A stretch of DNA of 64,000 nt from DASSBQ01 sp040981125 (GTDB lineage: Bacteria > Nitrospirota > Nitrospiria > Nitrospirales > Nitrospiraceae), in assembly GCA_040981125.1 (NCBI GenBank), contig JANRMQ010000001.1:496001-560000 (forward strand), read 5' to 3'. The notes below the pieces were generated by a model, which was not told the DNA's origin, did not search any database, and saw only the letters and a program-made list of their open reading frames with translations. The position numbers were made by a program, and so were the translations under genes. Positions 27,076 through 37,539 of this stretch are shown here, one piece after another. Position 1 is the first letter of the stretch, and every line of letters begins with the position of its first letter.

Positions 27076-27462
27076 CTACGGAACCAGGTATCCGTCCGGA
27101 ACTTCAAACGCATTTTGAATGAGTTCGACGGCGGAATCCGGGCCGGCGCCGGAGCGCAAGAGAACAACGTCAAAACGGCACGCTCGACCATGGATCCGGT
27201 GGCGAGCCAAGTATTGCGCCGCTTGTTTCACAATGCGTGACTGCTTCCTCGGATCCACCGCATAGGAAGTTCCTCCAAAGGCGCCGGTCCGGCGCGCCTT
27301 GACCTCGACGAAGACCAGAACCCCGCCGTCGTCCGCGATCAAATCCAATTCACCGGAAGGAGACCGGACGTTACGGGCGACAATATGATACCCACGGCTG
27401 CGCAGAAATCGCTCGGCGAGCGATTCTCCTTCTCGACCCAACTGCTGTCGAGCATCACGCAT
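27076..27462 (-). CDS. YraN/UPF0102 family nuclease-fold protein
   Basis: A 128-residue protein of the restriction-endonuclease-like UPF0102 family. GREGESLAERFLRSRGYHIVARNVR and GELDLIADDGGVLVFVEVKAR contain the E-xn-D-x-ExK nuclease-type residues. Its cellular role is unsettled. It overlaps the end of rnhB by 8 nt, the standard rnhB-yraN pairing in bacteria. Confidence 0.92.
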   Translation of the reverse strand: MRDARQQLGREGESLAERFLRSRGYHIVARNVRSPSGELDLIADDGGVLVFVEVKARRTGAFGGTSYAVDPRKQSRIVKQAAQYLARHRIHGRACRFDVVLLRSGAGPDSAVELIQNAFEVPDGYLVP

Positions 27463-28135
27463 CGAGGTCCAATGGCGGTCGCCGCTTCATTCGGCGCGCA
27501 GCATGTTCGGACGATGACGATGTGGGACTGGTCAATCGAACAAGCACCGGCCAAAAAGTGCGTCGGTGGATGGAGCAAGGGCCATGCCGCGTCAGCAGTC
27601 TGAGATGCTCGGGCGTGCAGTAGCCCTTGTGGGAGAGAAAATTATATTCCGGATACGCGCGATGGTATTCGGCCATCATGCGATCCCGCGTCACCTTGGC
27701 GATAACCGACGCGGCGGCGATCGATTGGGAAAGGCAATCGCCCGTGATGATGGCTCGCTGTGGAATCGACACGAAGGGAATCGTCAGCGCGTCAAGCAAG
27801 AGAAAGTCCGGGACGAGGGACATCGCCGCGATTGCCCGTCGCATAGCCAGACGGGTGGCTTCCAGAATATTGATCTTGTCGATTTCCTGTTCGCTCGCGG
27901 AGCCGATCCCGATGATGCAGGCTTTCGTTGTGATCGACGCATACAAACGGTTGCGCTCCGCTTCGGACAGCTGCTTGGAATCGTTTAATCCGGGAAGACG
28001 GCAACAGCGGGGAAGGATCACGGCCGCCGCGACAACCGGGCCCGCAAGCGGACCTCGACCCGCCTCGTCAAGACCGGCAATGTACCGGTACCCACAACGC
28101 CGGGCCTCCACCTCGAAGATATCGGTGGGTCCCAC
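27455..28135 (-). CDS. rnhB: RnhB, ribonuclease HII
   Basis: Removes ribonucleotides from DNA and primer RNA. GLDEAGRGPLAGPVVAAAVIL supplies the DEx motif, LNDSKQLSEAER and LLLDAL follow, and SVIAKVTRDR carries the last Asp. The GTG at 28135 is chosen because AGGAG lies 9 nt upstream; a TTG at 28162 has none. The product is then 226 residues, with a Ser/Arg-rich C-terminal tail. It sits between rplS and yraN in the ribosome/tRNA-modification operon. Confidence 0.93.
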   Translation of the reverse strand: MGPTDIFEVEARRCGYRYIAGLDEAGRGPLAGPVVAAAVILPRCCRLPGLNDSKQLSEAERNRLYASITTKACIIGIGSASEQEIDKINILEATRLAMRRAIAAMSLVPDFLLLDALTIPFVSIPQRAIITGDCLSQSIAAASVIAKVTRDRMMAEYHRAYPEYNFLSHKGYCTPEHLRLLTRHGPCSIHRRTFWPVLVRLTSPTSSSSEHAARRMKRRPPLDLDA

Positions 28136-28204
28136 TCTATTTGGCTCCTGATCGACGACCAACGAGTGCCCTGGTCGCGGTGTCAGTCAGATACGACGAT
28201 ACAG

Positions 28205-28633
28205 TTATGCCTTGCTTGACGCCGGCGCCGCAAGAGCAGGACTGGCTTCCTCGATGCTCGGCGCCGGCGTTTGCGAGCGCCCTTCGGCCGAAAATTCGCG
28301 GTCTTCGACCTTCGCGAACTTCCCCTTCTTGGATCGAAGGTAATACAGTTTGGCGCGGCGGACTTTCCCTTGCCGGACTACGGCAACCTTGGCGACGTTG
28401 GGTGAGTGAACCGGGAAAATCCTTTCTACGCCCACTCCGTACGACACTTTTCGGACCGTGAATGTCTCGGCATTGAGCGTCCCTTTCCTCGCGATTACGG
28501 TGCCTTCATAGACCTGGATCCGCTCTTTTTCGCCTTCCACGACCTTCACATGCACGCGAACGGTATCCCCGATCTCGAATATGGGCACCGTCTTCTTGGT
28601 CAATGACCGTTGGATCCGCTCTAACCGATTCAT
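28205..28633 (-). CDS. rplS: RplS, ribosomal protein L19
   Basis: Large-subunit protein at the 30S-50S interface. The core (FEIGDTVRVHVKVVEGEKER, VYEGTVIARKG, KVAVVRQGKVRRAKLYYLR) is standard. The 142-residue product is longer than usual owing to an Ala/Ser/Pro-rich tail after about residue 115. The ATG at 28633 overlaps the trmD stop (ATGA) and has a strong GGAGG-type site; the frame reaching 28681 is rejected. Confidence 0.96.
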   Translation of the reverse strand: MNRLERIQRSLTKKTVPIFEIGDTVRVHVKVVEGEKERIQVYEGTVIARKGTLNAETFTVRKVSYGVGVERIFPVHSPNVAKVAVVRQGKVRRAKLYYLRSKKGKFAKVEDREFSAEGRSQTPAPSIEEASPALAAPASSKA

Positions 28634-29424
28634 ACTCTCACCCCTCCTCCTGCGTCCGGCGCTGATATGACCGTGATGCATTCATTGACAACTTCATTCA
28701 ACAATCGCGTATCTTCCTCACTTAACGCACGATCTCGAAGGAGATCAGGGCGCTTTCGATAGGTGTTGCGCAGTGATTCCTTGCGCCGCCACAAGCGGAT
28801 CGCCTCATGATTGCCGGACAGCAGCACATCCGGCACCCCCAGACCCCGCACCTCGGCCGGTCTGGTGAACTGCGGATACTCCAAAAGGAGCTCCGCAAAG
28901 GACTCCTCGGTGGCGGAGGTCGGATCGCCCAACACACCCGGAATCAGACGAGCGGCCGCGTCGATGATCACCGATGCGGCCAATTCTCCGCCGGTCAACA
29001 CGTAGTCTCCCAAAGAAATTTCTTCCGGGTTTAACAGCCTTATGACCCGTTCGTCGATGCCTTCATAATGGCCGCACAGAAACACAATCGGTCGCCGCTC
29101 ACGGGAGATATTCACGGCGTACTCATGCGTGAACGGACGGCCCTGCGGTGACGGCAGAATGGTCCGCAGCCCCCCACCCGTCTCACCCTGCTCCGTTTGA
29201 TCCATCGCTTCGATTGCCCGCAGGATCGGTTCCGCCTTCATCACCATGCCTGCGCCGCCGCCGTACGGCACGTCGTCGGCGGTCTTATGGCGATCAGCCG
29301 CGTAGTCGCGAAGATTCTCCAGCCGAATTTCCAGCAGGCCCTTGTCCTGAGCCCGTTTCAGGATACTCTGGCCAAGCACGGCCCCGACCATTTCGGGAAA
29401 CAGGGTCAGCACGATACACCGCAT
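28630..29424 (-). CDS. trmD: TrmD, tRNA (guanine-37-N1)-methyltransferase
   Basis: SAM-dependent SPOUT methyltransferase that modifies G37 to keep the reading frame. CIVLTLFPEMV, PYGGGAGMVMKAEP, FLCGHYEGIDERV and SLGDYVLTGGELAA, the knot residues, are all present. The start at 29424 is 5 nt after the rimM stop. The product has 264 residues. The rpsP-rimM-trmD-rplS order is conserved across bacteria. Confidence 0.97.
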   Translation of the reverse strand: MRCIVLTLFPEMVGAVLGQSILKRAQDKGLLEIRLENLRDYAADRHKTADDVPYGGGAGMVMKAEPILRAIEAMDQTEQGETGGGLRTILPSPQGRPFTHEYAVNISRERRPIVFLCGHYEGIDERVIRLLNPEEISLGDYVLTGGELAASVIIDAAARLIPGVLGDPTSATEESFAELLLEYPQFTRPAEVRGLGVPDVLLSGNHEAIRLWRRKESLRNTYRKRPDLLRDRALSEEDTRLLNEVVNECITVISAPDAGGGVRV

Positions 29425-29429
29425 CACGA

Positions 29430-29948
29430 CTACTCCGTCATGCCTTCGCCGGCCCGCACGGTCATGAGCCGCCCTGCTCGATCGACGGACGCGACGGCTC
29501 TTTTGGTCGCCGGAATGAGAACTTCCCGGCCGGCCTGCCGGACGGCGAAAATCGGGTTGCCCGGCAGTTGCCAAATTTCTTCCAATGTCCCCAAAACACG
29601 TCCCTGTTCATCTTGGACCGTCATCCCGACCAATTCGTATTCGTAATAGGAGTCGTCGTCAAGCGGAGGCGAAGCCGCCTGCGGGATCTGCAGGACCCCG
29701 CCGCGGAAGCGCGCCGCTTCCTCCGGCGTCGAAAATGCCTCGAATCGCACGATATACGACCGCCCACCCGGCCTGACTTGCATGACTTTCGTGGTCAGGA
29801 CCAACCCGCTCGGGGATACCAGGGTGACCTGCTCCAACCGTTCGAATCGATCAGGCACGTCGCTCAGGGATTGGACCTTGACTTCACCTCGAACACCGAA
29901 CGGCCGCTCGATCTTCCCGATCGTCACGAGATCCGGTTGCTCAGGCAT
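29430..29948 (-). CDS. rimM: RimM, 16S rRNA processing protein
   Basis: Assembly factor for the 30S head that binds S19. VTIGKIERPFGVRGEVKVQSL is the N-terminal RimM signature and the C-terminal PRC barrel includes YYEYELVGMTV and REVLIPATKR. The ATG at 29948 follows GGAG by 7 nt and is preferred to the adjacent GTG. The product has 172 residues. Confidence 0.94.
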   Translation of the reverse strand: MPEQPDLVTIGKIERPFGVRGEVKVQSLSDVPDRFERLEQVTLVSPSGLVLTTKVMQVRPGGRSYIVRFEAFSTPEEAARFRGGVLQIPQAASPPLDDDSYYEYELVGMTVQDEQGRVLGTLEEIWQLPGNPIFAVRQAGREVLIPATKRAVASVDRAGRLMTVRAGEGMTE

Positions 29949-29970
29949 CACCGGGCTCCGCCAATCCCTC

Positions 29971-30258
29971 TCAGGACTGCTTGGTGGCTTTTTGAGCTTT
30001 CTCGCTCTCGAACTGTTTCCAGATTCCAGACCGCTTGAGCAACGCCCGCACCGTCGTCGTCGGCTGCGCCCCGTGTCGCAACCATGTCAACACCCGCTCC
30101 TGCTTCAGTTCTGGAACCGCCGGGTTCTTGAGCGGATCAAAGATGCCCAAAATTTCGAGGAATCGTCCGTCTCGCGGCATCCGCGAATCCGCCGCCACCA
30201 CTCGATACATCGGTCGCTTATGCCGTCCCGTCCGTGTCAAACGTAAATGAACTGCCAC
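29971..30258 (-). CDS. rpsP: RpsP, ribosomal protein S16
   Basis: Small-subunit protein of 95 residues with VHLRLTRTGRHKRPMYRVVA and the GRFLEILGIFDPL segment. It starts 80 nt after ffh and ends 22 nt before rimM, in the usual order. Confidence 0.97.
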   Translation of the reverse strand: MAVHLRLTRTGRHKRPMYRVVAADSRMPRDGRFLEILGIFDPLKNPAVPELKQERVLTWLRHGAQPTTTVRALLKRSGIWKQFESEKAQKATKQS

Positions 30259-30338
30259 TGTGCGCCTCCCTTGATGAAGAACTGAACTGACATTCGCCGT
30301 GACAAGCCGCGAACCACATTCCCGGCCGGTGCCGCTCG

Positions 30339-31688
30339 TTACATTCCGCGCAACATCTGAGCCAGGTGTCGCCTGCCGCCCGCGCCGGTCATCGCCTTGG
30401 CGATTTTTCTGGCGGACAAAAACTGCTTGATGAGTCGATTGACCTCGGTCACGCTCGTCCCGCTTCCCTTCGCGATGCGTTTCTTGCGGCTGCCGTTAAT
30501 AACCGTATGGTCGCGTCGCTCACGCGGCGTCATGGAATCGATCATCGCCACGACCCGTTTGATTTCCTTCTCAGGAACAGCGCCGCCGCCCGCCATATCC
30601 TTCAACCGTTGGGCGCCGGGCAGCATGTTGAGAATCTGTTCGAACGAACCCAGGCGGTTGACCTGGCCCAGCTGCTCTCGAAAATCCTCAAGACTGAACG
30701 TATTGCTCGTCAGCTTTTTCTGCGCCGCTTCGGCCTGTTCGCGACTGAACGTCTCCTGCGCCTTTTCAATGAGGGACAGGACATCGCCCATGCCGAGAAT
30801 ACGGGATGCCATGCGGTCCGGATGAAATAATTCGAGGGCGTCGAGCTTTTCACCCATTCCCAAAAACTTGATCGGCTTGCCTGTGACGGCACGGATAGAG
30901 AGAACCGCTCCTCCACGCGCATCGCCCTCGACTTTGGTCAGAATCACTCCGGTTAAACCGACCTGCTGATCAAATTGAGTCGCCATGTTCACGGCGTCTT
31001 GGCCGGTCATCGCATCCGCGACGAGCAACACCTCCTGCGGGTTCACCGCCGTTTTGACCGCGGTCAATTCCGCCATCAGTTCTTCATCGATGTGCAGACG
31101 GCCGCCGGTATCCAAAATGACCAGGTCGTAGCCTTGGTCTTGCCCACGTTCCGTTCCTTGGCGGCAAATCCGAACCACATCGGCTTGTGAGGCGTCCGCT
31201 TGATCCGCGCGATACACATCAACCGCGAGATCCCGACCGAGGCTGGATAATTGTTCGCCGGCCGCAGGCCTCCTCGGATCGGCCGCGACCATGAGCACGC
31301 GCTTGCCCTGCCCCTTGAACAACCGAGCCAGCTTGCCGCAGGTCGTGGTCTTTCCCGCTCCCTGCAACCCGATCATCATCACGACTGTCGGAGGCCGAGA
31401 GGCCAGGCTCAGGCCCGCCCGCTCTCCCCCCATCATGTCCCGTAGCTCGTCCCAGACGATCTTCACGACCTGGTGGCCCGGAGTCAGACTCTGGAGCACC
31501 TCCTGTCCGACAGCCTTTTCACGGACCCGGTCAAGAAAGCTCTTGACGACCTTGAAATTGACATCGGCTTCGAGGAGTGCAAGCCGCACCTCTTTTAACG
31601 CGTCCGTGATGTTCTCTTCAGAAAGAACGCCGTGACCGCGAAGCCGTTTCAGAATTCGTTCAAATTTTTCACTCAATGCATCCAGCAT
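30339..31688 (-). CDS. ffh: Ffh, signal recognition particle GTPase
   Basis: Protein subunit of SRP that delivers membrane proteins to FtsY at the inner membrane. N domain (LSEKFERILKRLRG), G domain with GLQGAGKTTTCGKLA, DTGGRLHID and TKVEGDARGGAVLS, then a Met-rich M domain that binds SRP RNA. The ATG at 31688 gives MLDALSEKFE; a start 15 nt earlier is possible. First gene of the long minus-strand operon, about 80 nt after its promoter. Confidence 0.97.
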   Translation of the reverse strand: MLDALSEKFERILKRLRGHGVLSEENITDALKEVRLALLEADVNFKVVKSFLDRVREKAVGQEVLQSLTPGHQVVKIVWDELRDMMGGERAGLSLASRPPTVVMMIGLQGAGKTTTCGKLARLFKGQGKRVLMVAADPRRPAAGEQLSSLGRDLAVDVYRADQADASQADVVRICRQGTERGQDQGYDLVILDTGGRLHIDEELMAELTAVKTAVNPQEVLLVADAMTGQDAVNMATQFDQQVGLTGVILTKVEGDARGGAVLSIRAVTGKPIKFLGMGEKLDALELFHPDRMASRILGMGDVLSLIEKAQETFSREQAEAAQKKLTSNTFSLEDFREQLGQVNRLGSFEQILNMLPGAQRLKDMAGGGAVPEKEIKRVVAMIDSMTPRERRDHTVINGSRKKRIAKGSGTSVTEVNRLIKQFLSARKIAKAMTGAGGRRHLAQMLRGM

Positions 31689-31774
31689 TGCGCCACCAAA
31701 CAAAAAGGCAATCGAAGAGGTTCCTTGGACAGATCTCCGATCGCCTCGAAAAATCTGAAAAAAGAGTATCGCGC

Positions 31775-31803
31775 AGTGTAATTCACAGGTTAGGCGAAGT
31801 CAA
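31775..31803 (-). promoter_or_regulatory. Sigma-70-type promoter of the ffh-rpsP-trmD operon
   Basis: On the minus strand TTGACT (31803-31798), a 17-bp spacer and TACACT (31780-31775). The start site is expected near 31768, about 80 nt before ffh. Confidence 0.7.
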
Positions 31804-31870
31804 GGCGAAGGGACCGCCGGAATCGATCGGCCGTTGCGACCGTCGCCACCTGCGCGTGGCATGCATTTTG

Positions 31871-31899
31871 TTGACATCGTAGAAGGCTTTCGATAATGT
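31871..31899 (+). promoter_or_regulatory. Sigma-70-type promoter of the DUF4321 gene
   Basis: TTGACA (31871-31876), a 17-bp spacer and TAATGT (31894-31899). The start site is expected near 31906, 45 nt before the ATG. It is divergent from the ffh promoter. Confidence 0.7.
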
Positions 31900-31950
31900 G
31901 CGTTGACTCGATATGGGGCAATTACGCAAGGACCGGCAAGAGAAATCCGG

Positions 31951-32211
31951 ATGAGAAAATCGGTAGGCGTTCTGCTGATATTCATCTTGATCGGGGGAAT
32001 GCTCGGCGGAATTTTTGGTGAGATCCTCCATGTAATGGCCCCAAACGGCGCCATTCAAAACGTCTTTTCCAGCTACTTCGCTCCCGGCATCAACCCTCCG
32101 CTTACGATCGATCTGGTCATCATAAAACTCACGTTGGGCTTCAGCATCAAGGTCAATCTGCTGAGCATCCTCGGTATGTTTTTGGGCGCCTACCTCTACA
32201 AGCAGATGTAA
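31951..32211 (+). CDS. DUF4321 small membrane protein
   Basis: An 86-residue protein with one N-terminal hydrophobic segment containing GGMLGGIFGEIL and a second near the C-terminus (VNLLSILGMFLGAYL). TIDLVIIKLTLGFSIKVNL is typical of DUF4321. The function is unknown. The ATG at 31951 is chosen over 31903, which would lie before the predicted transcription start. It is convergent with uvrB, with only 6 nt between stops. Confidence 0.75.
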   Translation: MRKSVGVLLIFILIGGMLGGIFGEILHVMAPNGAIQNVFSSYFAPGINPPLTIDLVIIKLTLGFSIKVNLLSILGMFLGAYLYKQM

Positions 32212-32217
32212 GTCCGG

Positions 32218-34215
<1,998 letters not shown>

Positions 34216-34282
34216 AGAATTAATTGAACGATCCTATCATATCAGCGTTCTCTGCCTGAAATCTCAGTGAGCGATCTGCTCC

Positions 34283-34311
34283 TTGACTCCAGCCGCCCCT
34301 CCATGTAACGA
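34283..34311 (+). promoter_or_regulatory. Putative promoter of the XRE-S24 / ImuB-like operon
   Basis: TTGACT (34283-34288), a 17-bp spacer and TAACGA (34306-34311). The -10 box lies within the palindromic operator at 34304-34320, so repressor binding would block it. Confidence 0.5.
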
Positions 34312-34320
34312 TTCGTTACA
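34304..34320. promoter_or_regulatory. Palindromic operator, probable repressor site
   Basis: TGTAACGA-T-TCGTTACA: perfect 8-bp arms around one central base, 28 nt before the start of the HTH repressor gene and overlapping its -10 box. Autorepression by the LexA-like protein is inferred from position; no second full copy was seen in the window. Confidence 0.6.
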
Positions 34321-34347
34321 CATGCGATATCTCATTTGGGACAATCC

Positions 34348-34893
34348 ATGCGCCCCGATGATTTGAAAAAAGCTCGCCAAGCCCTGGGGCTCACGCAGGA
34401 ACAACTGGCCGAACGTCTCCGAACCACCCGCCAAACCATCGCCCGCTATGAAATCGGCACTCACCGGATGCCCTTTGCCGTCCGGTTGGCCGTCGATCAT
34501 TTGACATCGGCACCCCGGATTCCGTTGAGCGGCACCGTCGCGGCCGGGGATCCTATCGAGCCCATTCCCCAAACGGAAGTCGTGGAGGTGCCGCCGGGCA
34601 TGATGGGGCGGGGCGAAACCTTTGCGCTGCGGGTAAAGGGAGAATCCATGCGGGATGAAGGCATCCTGCCCGGAGATCTGGTCATCGTCCAGAAACAATC
34701 GACTGCGCGAAACGGCCAGACAGTCATCGCGCTCATCAACAACGAAGCCACGATCAAAACCTATTACTGCAAAGGCGCGACCGTAGAGTTACGGCCGGCC
34801 AATGACGCGATGAAACCCATCATTGTGAAACCGGCGGACGCCTTTCGCATCGCAGGCCTGGTCATCGGCGTAATTCGGTACTGCGCCAAATAG
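34348..34893 (+). CDS. LexA-like self-cleaving repressor (XRE HTH + S24 peptidase)
   Basis: A 181-residue regulator. Residues 1-50 form an XRE-type helix-turn-helix (LTQEQLAERLRTTRQTIARY), not the winged helix of classical LexA. The rest is a S24 domain with cleavage site Ala66-Gly67 (GTVAAGDPIE), Ser100 (KGESMRDEGI) and Lys137 (EATIKTYY), so autocleavage on RecA filaments is plausible. GGGA lies before the ATG at 34348. It is followed 52 nt later by a Y-family polymerase-like gene, a pairing like umuDC or lexA-imuB, and it has a palindrome at its promoter. Confidence 0.88.
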   Translation: MRPDDLKKARQALGLTQEQLAERLRTTRQTIARYEIGTHRMPFAVRLAVDHLTSAPRIPLSGTVAAGDPIEPIPQTEVVEVPPGMMGRGETFALRVKGESMRDEGILPGDLVIVQKQSTARNGQTVIALINNEATIKTYYCKGATVELRPANDAMKPIIVKPADAFRIAGLVIGVIRYCAK

Positions 34894-34945
34894 GAATTTA
34901 TGATCCTCTCAATCACCACATCCCACAATCACAAATCGTCCGGTC

Positions 34946-36124
34946 ATGGATCGCTACATCGTCTGCTTTGCCGTTCCATCGCTTGAAATTTCCCTCGCCC
35001 GCCTGACCGACCCGCTGCTCCGGCAGAGACCGGTCGGAATTGCATCGTTGAATCAACCGCGGGCCTTGCTTCATGAAGTCTCGCCGGAAGCTCGGAGCGA
35101 GGGCGTCCATGAGGGCATGCCGATCCGTCACGCCATGAGGCTGTGTCCCGGCCTTCACATTCTCATCTCCCATCCTTCCCGCCTCGCTCAGGCTCAGCAG
35201 GCTCTCTTCGATATCATGGAACGCTATGCCCCGGCGTGGGAACCGATGCGGGCCGGTTCCTTTTTCCTTGACCTCACCGGAACCACCCGGCTCCTTGGCC
35301 CCCCATGCGATACGGCTTCTCGTATTCAGCGGGATGTGTTCCGGCAGCATCACCTCGACGGCGTCCTGGGTATCGGCAGCAACAAGCTGATTGCACGAAC
35401 GGCGGCAACGCTGGTTCAACCGGCCGAACTCTACCAAGTACGGCAGGGTTCGGAACAGGATTTTATGGCGTCGTTTTCGCTGGAGGCATTTCCGTTGCTG
35501 AAGCAACCCCGCATGGAGCCGGTGCGTGAACGGCTGAGAGATTTGAATCTGCGCACATTCGGCGACGTGGCGAATGTCCCGGCAGCCGCCCTGGAAGCGG
35601 TCTTCGGCAAGTGGACCGGGCCCTTGCTGCGGTGGGCGCAAGGCATCGATTCTTCGCCTGTGCTCCCTCCGCCCGCGCGACCGCGAGTAGAGCTTTCGCA
35701 CATTTTGGAACCGAACGAGATTGACGAACAGGCGGTAAAACACATTCTGTTTACTTTACTCGAGCAACTGTGTCGGATTCTTCGGCGCCGGCAACACGCC
35801 TGTCATGAGCTGACGCTCACGCTCCGGTATAGCGATCACACCGACGTCATGCTGCAGGAACGGCTTGAACCGGGAAGCTACTGGGAACAAGACCTGGCGC
35901 CGGCGGCAGGCAAGCTGCTCAAACGCTGTTTCACACGCCGTATTCGAATCGAGATCATGATGCTCGCCGCCACCCGCTTGCTCCCGCCGGCCGAACAATG
36001 TTCGCTGTTTGAACCCGCTCTTGAATCGGCGCGACGGGCTCGGGGCCAGCGGCTATCGCTCGCGCTCGATCGTCTTAGAGAACGATACGGAAACCGTATC
36101 ATCCGGTATGGACGCACTACCTGA
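34946..36124 (+). CDS. ImuB-like Y-family polymerase homologue, catalytically defective
   Basis: A 392-residue Y-family protein: palm/finger region to about residue 170, little finger after about 240. The three acidic residues that bind metal are replaced when aligned by eye to DinB: the first Asp is Phe8 (YIVCFAVPSLE) and the SxDE pair reads RAGSFFLDLTG. This is the state of ImuB, which acts as an adaptor for DnaE2. QCSLF near the C-terminus is a beta-clamp-binding motif. imuA and dnaE2 are not adjacent. It probably forms an operon with the S24 repressor. Confidence 0.82.
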   Translation: MDRYIVCFAVPSLEISLARLTDPLLRQRPVGIASLNQPRALLHEVSPEARSEGVHEGMPIRHAMRLCPGLHILISHPSRLAQAQQALFDIMERYAPAWEPMRAGSFFLDLTGTTRLLGPPCDTASRIQRDVFRQHHLDGVLGIGSNKLIARTAATLVQPAELYQVRQGSEQDFMASFSLEAFPLLKQPRMEPVRERLRDLNLRTFGDVANVPAAALEAVFGKWTGPLLRWAQGIDSSPVLPPPARPRVELSHILEPNEIDEQAVKHILFTLLEQLCRILRRRQHACHELTLTLRYSDHTDVMLQERLEPGSYWEQDLAPAAGKLLKRCFTRRIRIEIMMLAATRLLPPAEQCSLFEPALESARRARGQRLSLALDRLRERYGNRIIRYGRTT

Positions 36125-36180
36125 AAACCGCGGGGTCGGCAGTACGCACCGCAGCAATGTATGCGATGGAAGATTTAGGG

Positions 36181-36729
36181 CTATGGTGACGTGGTGGAAG
36201 AATCGGCGGGCGGCTTCTCAACCTTGATCACCGTCACATCAAAAGTGAGATTTTTCCCGGCGAGCGGATGATTGAGATCAAGGACCGCGGTCTTTTCATT
36301 CAATTCCAGCACCTTGACCAGCCGGCCGTCCGATCCCTGTAGGACATCACCGACTCTGAGGTTCTGAGGAAGGCGGGCCAATTCGACCGTCGTACGGGCT
36401 TTCTTGTCGTAGGGGCCGTATCCTTCTGTCGCCGGCACTTCCACGTGTTTCTTCTCGCCGGCTTTCATCCCGATAAGGGATTTCTCCAGACCAGGGACGA
36501 TTTCATGAGCCCCTTGCGTAAACGTGAACGGGGCCTGACCAACGTTTGAATCGACGACGCTCTGATCGGAAAGAGAGAGTGTGTATTCCAATGTCACCTT
36601 CAAGCCATCCGCAACGCTCAAATCACCGGCCCCTTGAGCCGTGGCCGCCAGCGCTTGCAGAGCGACGAGGACTGCACAGAACGCCGACGCCACTCGAACG
36701 GATCTTCCGGCGCCCCTTCCTCTCAACAT
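36181..36729 (-). CDS. Secreted FKBP-type (SlyD-like) peptidyl-prolyl isomerase
   Basis: A 182-residue protein with a signal peptide (RVASAFCAVLVALQALAATAQ) then an FKBP domain: VTLEYTLSLSDQSVVDSN, PGLEKSLIGMKAGEKKHVEV, GYGPYDKK and NHPLAGKNLTFDVTVIKVE. The insert-in-flap arrangement is that of SlyD, but the signal peptide places it in the periplasm. The longer frame to 36933 runs into the terminator region and is not used; the ATG at 36729 has no strong ribosome-binding site. Confidence 0.88.
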   Translation of the reverse strand: MLRGRGAGRSVRVASAFCAVLVALQALAATAQGAGDLSVADGLKVTLEYTLSLSDQSVVDSNVGQAPFTFTQGAHEIVPGLEKSLIGMKAGEKKHVEVPATEGYGPYDKKARTTVELARLPQNLRVGDVLQGSDGRLVKVLELNEKTAVLDLNHPLAGKNLTFDVTVIKVEKPPADSSTTSP

Positions 36730-36814
36730 GACAGACCATGCCTTGTTTGCAAGGACGCCGGTGATGCGGACATCCCCCCGGGCGGAACAGCCCTTGCCCA
36801 TCCTGCGAGCGACC

Positions 36815-36837
36815 AGAGGCCGCCCATGGCGGCCTCT
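36815..36837 (-). terminator. Strong hairpin downstream of the RRM gene
   Basis: AGAGGCCGCC (36815-36824) and GGCGGCCTCT (36828-36837) form a 10-bp perfect stem with a 3-nt loop, 25 nt past the RRM gene stop. The T-run is short on either strand; it may be an mRNA 3'-end stabiliser or a terminator before the FKBP gene. Confidence 0.5.
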
Positions 36838-36862
36838 TTCAACATCGAAGGCAATCGCCGAA

Positions 36863-37162
36863 TCAGTACCGACCACCGCCCATACCGCCACGGCCCCCGC
36901 CTCCGCTACGAGGCTCCTGCGGGCGGGCTTCATTCACCGTCAACGTACGGCCACCGAATTGGGTTCCATTCAGCGCGTTGATCGCCGTCTTCGCTTCGTC
37001 TTCCGATGCCATTTCAACGAAACCGAAGCCACGCGATTGCCCCGTGAACTTGTCCGTGATAATCCGCGCCGACGCCACCGCCCCATGCGTCGCAAACAGG
37101 TCACTGAGCTGTTGCTCCGTCGTCGAGTATGGCAAGCCCCCAACATAGATCTTCGAACCCAT
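36863..37162 (-). CDS. Small RRM-domain RNA-binding protein
   Basis: A 99-residue single RRM followed by a Gly-rich tail. RNP2 is KIYVGGLPY and RNP1 is RGFGFVEM. Such proteins occur in cyanobacteria and many environmental bacteria and often respond to cold; the exact RNA targets are unknown. The ATG at 37162 has AGGAGA upstream. A leader of perhaps 150 nt precedes it, as is common for cold-regulated mRNAs. Confidence 0.93.
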   Translation of the reverse strand: MGSKIYVGGLPYSTTEQQLSDLFATHGAVASARIITDKFTGQSRGFGFVEMASEDEAKTAINALNGTQFGGRTLTVNEARPQEPRSGGGGRGGMGGGRY

Positions 37163-37539
37163 CGAAACTCTCCTTTGAAGAAAATGGTGTTGTCTGGGAC
37201 TCGAGAACAGAGCAAGGAAGGAATGGCCCGAAGACGCGAACACAGCGGCGGCTTAGGTCTGGCTTCCGAAATTCCCGGGGAAAACCCAAAACAACATCGA
37301 TTCGGGCCTTGTTATAAATAGTCTCACCGCCAGGCCCATCACGATAAAACTGCCTCACTCTACCGCAGGCCTTTTCTAAAGGCAAGGCGGAAAACACTGT
37401 CTCCAAGCCATGCCTGCAGAGCGGTCTCTTTTGACGCGGCCACCGGTCCTGCCGGCAAGCCGACCCGACCAGCCGCGGACTTCCTGACAGGATTCATGAG
37501 CTCACGTAAACCGGACCTCGGCAACGGCCGCTAACACCG
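37163..37539. other. Intergenic region upstream of the RRM gene
   Basis: 377 bases between the RRM start and the stop of the next minus-strand gene. It probably contains the RRM promoter; an A/T-rich TATTTATAAC sits near 37316 on the minus strand but no convincing -35 box matches it. No reading frame, tRNA or clear terminator seen. Confidence 0.4.

Noticed and set aside
34304..34320. Classical SOS (LexA) box
   Set aside because: The palindrome does not contain CTGT-N8-ACAG or GAAC-N4-GTTC; it is treated as a site of the local XRE-type repressor.
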